A DNA stretch of 64,000 bases from Paenibacillus sp. TCA20 (GTDB taxonomy: Bacteria > Bacillota > Bacilli > Paenibacillales > Paenibacillaceae). Shown piece by piece: positions 61,377 through 64,000 of this stretch. The first letter of the stretch is position 1, and the number at the start of each line of letters is the position of its first letter. The DNA lies in the NCBI RefSeq assembly GCF_000732325.1, contig NZ_BBIW01000012.1:1-64000 (forward strand), written 5' to 3'. Under the pieces are notes generated by a model. That model did no database searches and was not told the DNA's origin. It saw only the letters and a list, made by a program, of their open reading frames with translations. Position numbers and translations under genes: made by a program.

Positions 61377-61487
61377 CAATTACAATTAATGCCGTTAACA
61401 AAGAAAAGATAAGATAAGTGCAGGATGAAGAGACAAGCATCCACTTATAAATAGACAAGTAAATAGCCAGTGGGTTGGAGTGATGGA

Positions 61488-61551
61488 GAAACCTGAACAG
61501 ACCAGAGAGGCCTTGTATAGAGCCTTGAATGGTTTCGTTCAGGTTTCTTTT
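61488..61551 (+). promoter_or_regulatory. Leader terminator, likely target of GlpP antitermination
   Basis: gaaacctgaac and gttcaggtttc form a perfect 11-bp stem around a 38-nt loop that can itself fold (agaggcct..), followed by ttttgt. It lies 45 bp before the solute-binding protein gene and directly after glpP. Confidence 0.72.
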
Positions 61552-61596
61552 GTCATGTCTAAGAGCGGCTTTAAAACGATTAGGAGGAAATAGAAA

Positions 61597-62925
61597 ATGA
61601 AAAGTAATAAAAGACGCGGTTTCTTATCACTGATGCTGGGGATGGCGGTTATGCTGTCCGCCTGCGGCGGTGAATCCGGAGGAAGCTCGGCAACGAATGC
61701 GGGGGCAGGCTCGGCAGGTGCAAGTGAAGGGACAGGGGAGAAGATTCAGATCAAATACTGGTATGCCTTCGGAGACAAGATCGAAGAGGCAAAGCAGGAG
61801 CTGGTTAAACGCTTCAATGAATCCCAGGATGAGATTGAGGTCATTGCTGAATACCAAGGAAATTATGACGATCTGCATGCCAAGGTTCAGGCAGCCTTTG
61901 CAGCAGGGGATGCACCTGCCGTGTCTGACCTGGAGATCGCATCAACTGCAACGTTTGCCAGATACGGAATGATCCAAGAGCTTGGTCCTTTAGCAGAGCA
62001 GGATGCTGAGGAAGTACAGATGGATGATTTTAACCCGGGCCTTATGGGAAATGCATATGTAGACGATAAGCTGTACGGACTGCCCTTCATGCGCAGCACA
62101 CCAATCATGTACATGAACGTAACTGTGCTTGAAGAAGCAGGTCTTGATCCTGCCGGACCAAAGAACTGGCAAGAATTCGAGGAATACGGACGTACGCTCA
62201 AGGAAAAAGGGATCTCACTGATGACCATGCCGGTCGATATTTGGTTCTATGAAGGACTTGTTGCCCAATCCGGAGGACAAATTTTGGCTGAAGACGGTAA
62301 ATCGGCACTGTTCAATTCGCCAGAAGGTGTTGAGCCGGTAGAATTCTGGAAGAAGCTTGCGAACGAAGGCTTGATCAAAATCCCGGTAGGGGATGAGGCA
62401 GGAGCAACGGCTGACAAGGACTGGGCTAACCAGACGTCGGCATTCAAATTCGGTTCTACTGCTGGTGTAGCTGGAGCGATTGATATTTCGGAAGGGAACA
62501 ATTTTGAATTCGATACGGCCTTTATGCCAGCCAATAAATCCTATGGTGTACCAACAGGGGGTTGTCAGCTCGTGATGACGTCCAAGCTCACAGAGGAGGA
62601 GCAGGCGGCAGCATGGGAGTTCATCAAATTCATGACAACGACCGAGAGTACGATTTATCAAAGTGAGCATGTAGGATACCTGCCGACTCGTTTGTCTGCA
62701 CTGGAGACCGAAGAAATGCAGTCCCTGTACAAAGAATATCCGCAATATAAAGTAGCTGTGGACCAGCTTGAATATGCAAGACCTCGTCCAATGGAGACGG
62801 CTTATCCGGAAGTTGCACAAATCATGAAGAGCGCAATTGAAAAAACAATTCTCGACGCCAATGTGACGCCTCAGCAGGCGCTGGATGAAGCGGCTGAGAA
62901 AGCAAACGCGCTGCTCAGCAAATAA
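61597..62925 (+). CDS. Extracellular solute-binding lipoprotein (UgpB-like)
   Basis: The 442-residue family-1 binding protein has a lipobox L-S-A-C23 and domain landmarks I-K-Y-W-Y-A-F-G-D-K-I-E, R-S-T-P-I-M-Y-M-N, and a C-terminal HVGYLPTR. It resembles binding proteins for sn-glycerol 3-phosphate or glycerophosphodiesters. This specificity is supported by glpP, the leader terminator and the phosphoesterase next door, not by binding residues. SD taggagga precedes ATG 61597. Confidence 0.85.
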   Translation: MKSNKRRGFLSLMLGMAVMLSACGGESGGSSATNAGAGSAGASEGTGEKIQIKYWYAFGDKIEEAKQELVKRFNESQDEIEVIAEYQGNYDDLHAKVQAAFAAGDAPAVSDLEIASTATFARYGMIQELGPLAEQDAEEVQMDDFNPGLMGNAYVDDKLYGLPFMRSTPIMYMNVTVLEEAGLDPAGPKNWQEFEEYGRTLKEKGISLMTMPVDIWFYEGLVAQSGGQILAEDGKSALFNSPEGVEPVEFWKKLANEGLIKIPVGDEAGATADKDWANQTSAFKFGSTAGVAGAIDISEGNNFEFDTAFMPANKSYGVPTGGCQLVMTSKLTEEEQAAAWEFIKFMTTTESTIYQSEHVGYLPTRLSALETEEMQSLYKEYPQYKVAVDQLEYARPRPMETAYPEVAQIMKSAIEKTILDANVTPQQALDEAAEKANALLSK

Positions 62926-62943
62926 TCGGGAGGTGGCTCTAGT

Positions 62944-64000
62944 ATGGGCAGAATCGAGCTGAAGGGAATCAGTAAGTTTTTTAAGGAAGAAGAGGTTATC
63001 AAGGATTTGGATTTGACGATTCGGGACGGTTCCTTCACCGTCCTCGTCGGACCCTCGGGCTGCGGTAAATCGACGACACTGCGGATGATTGCAGGTCTGG
63101 ATGAGCAGACAAAGGGTGAGATCTGGATTGATGACATGTGTGTCAACGGAGTTGCTCCAGGCAACCGCGATGTGGCCATGGTATTTCAGAATTATGCCTT
63201 GTACCCGACAATGAACGTATATGACAATATTGAGTTTGGATTGGTTAACCGGAAGGTGCCGAAGAAGGAACGGGAGAAGCTTATCAAGGACATCGCTGAG
63301 ATTGTAGGTCTCAGCGATTATATGAAGAAGAAGCCGGAGATGCTGTCCGGCGGGCAGAGACAGCGGGTAGCGCTGGCGCGTGCCATGGTTAAGAAGCCGC
63401 AGGTGTTCATTCTGGATGAGCCGCTCTCGAACCTCGATGCGAAGCTGCGTCACCAGATGCGGACCGAGCTGATTCAGCTGCATAAACGGCTTGGCACGAC
63501 CTTTGTATATGTCACTCATGACCAAGTAGAAGCCATGTCTATGGGAGATGAGATTGTCATTATGAACAAAGGGGTCATTCAGCAGGCAGCATCGCCGATG
63601 ACGCTGTACAACGATCCGGCGAATGTGTTTGCAGCCCAGTTTATTGGTACTCCGGCTATGAACGTGCTCCCGTATAAGGGATTCAAGCTCCATTCGGCAC
63701 AAGGCAAATCCCAGGACATAGCAAGCTTCGGCTTCCGTCCGGAGCATGCTCTCCTAAATCCACAGGATTCTTCCTCTGAAGGTCTTCGTCTGGATGGTGA
63801 GGTCATGACACGGGAAAGTCTGGGTGCAGAGAATATCTATCAGATTGCGTCTCCATTTGGCATGTTCTCGATCAAGACCTTTCTAGAGCCGCTTGTACCG
63901 GATAACAGAGTCAGTATTACGGTTCCGTATGAGCGCCTGTACTATTTTAATACCGAAGGCCAGAGACTGAAGCAGTATGAAATCAGGCAAGGGCATGAAG
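62944..64000 (+). CDS. ugpC: ABC transporter ATPase, UgpC/MsmK type (partial, runs off the window)
   Basis: ATG 62944 with gggaggtgg upstream starts M-G-R-I-E-L-K-G-I-S-K. No stop occurs before 64000, so at least 352 residues. It has Walker A GPSGCGK42ST, Q-loop V-F-Q-N-Y-A-L-Y-P, signature L-S-G-G-Q-R-Q-R-V-A-L-A, Walker B V-F-I-L-D-E-P-L-S-N-L-D, and a C-terminal TOBE/OB domain. It is the ATPase of a carbohydrate/G3P-type importer; the permease genes should follow beyond the window. Confidence 0.93.
   Translation, partial: MGRIELKGISKFFKEEEVIKDLDLTIRDGSFTVLVGPSGCGKSTTLRMIAGLDEQTKGEIWIDDMCVNGVAPGNRDVAMVFQNYALYPTMNVYDNIEFGLVNRKVPKKEREKLIKDIAEIVGLSDYMKKKPEMLSGGQRQRVALARAMVKKPQVFILDEPLSNLDAKLRHQMRTELIQLHKRLGTTFVYVTHDQVEAMSMGDEIVIMNKGVIQQAASPMTLYNDPANVFAAQFIGTPAMNVLPYKGFKLHSAQGKSQDIASFGFRPEHALLNPQDSSSEGLRLDGEVMTRESLGAENIYQIASPFGMFSIKTFLEPLVPDNRVSITVPYERLYYFNTEGQRLKQYEIRQGHE

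Noticed and set aside
62215..63747. Minus-strand ORF of 510 codons
   Set aside because: It is antisense to the solute-binding protein and UgpC-type ATPase genes, both unmistakable; the translation shows no family and no SD.
1..64000. CRISPR arrays, tRNA or rRNA genes, prophage
   Set aside because: No regular short repeats with spacers, no cloverleaf or rRNA sequence, and no phage structural or integrase genes were noticed on reading both strands.

Overview
The window looks like chromosome of a Gram-positive, endospore-former-type Firmicute, most probably Paenibacillus or a close relative. The signs are strong purine-rich Shine-Dalgarno (SD) sites with many TTG/GTG starts, SLH-domain surface proteins, a family-3 pectate lyase, AraR-type arabinose control, a TPP riboswitch before ykoFEDC-type genes, a des/DesK/DesR cold-membrane module, GlpP antitermination and PrsA-type foldases. 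The genus call is inference from gene content. No tRNA, rRNA, CRISPR array or prophage was seen.

Left part (1-20.6 kb): an accessory, decaying region. It holds acetyltransferases, an SLH/PAP2-phosphatase surface protein, a secreted-looking formamidase-family protein, an Lrp/AsnC regulator, nucleotidyltransferases, an aminoglycoside-phosphotransferase-like kinase, DinB and VOC proteins and a PrsA foldase. Several genes are broken: amidohydrolase, GNAT, pentapeptide, Nudix and others. Most frameshifts can be repaired by adding one base to a short homopolymer, so either a pseudogene field or systematic base-calling error must be considered. A truncated IS110-type transposase at 14.4-15.3 kb is followed by a structured non-coding segment, and a shortened direct copy of that segment lies at 9.6 kb.

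Middle part (20.6-40.7 kb): the divergent araR / araB-araD-araA locus has AraR-type operators and a consensus promoter. It is followed by small housekeeping and hypothetical genes (TIMP-like lipoprotein-like protein, HEAT repeats, GrpB). A PadR-controlled four-gene operon combines a HAAS-pentapeptide protein with an ABC-2 exporter. Then come a P-loop kinase, a histidine phosphatase, DUF817, a TetR-GNAT pair, and a SWIM/SNF2 helicase split by one in-frame TGA. DUF896 and LysE genes close the block.

Right part (40.7-64 kb): orderly metabolic operons. A TPP riboswitch with terminator controls ykoF-ykoE-ykoD::ykoC, where the ATPase and the EcfT permease are fused. des-desK-desR follows, with a candidate operator and a 5'-terminal hairpin. 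Then come pectate lyase, metN-metI-metQ, an SLH choice-of-anchor-I protein, an orphan hybrid kinase, an AraC regulator and a GH4 glycosidase. A 34-residue membrane peptide and an XRE regulator follow. The end is a probable glycerophosphodiester/glycerol-3-phosphate module: a GpdQ-like metallophosphoesterase, GlpP, a GlpP-type leader terminator, a solute-binding lipoprotein and an ABC ATPase that runs off the window.
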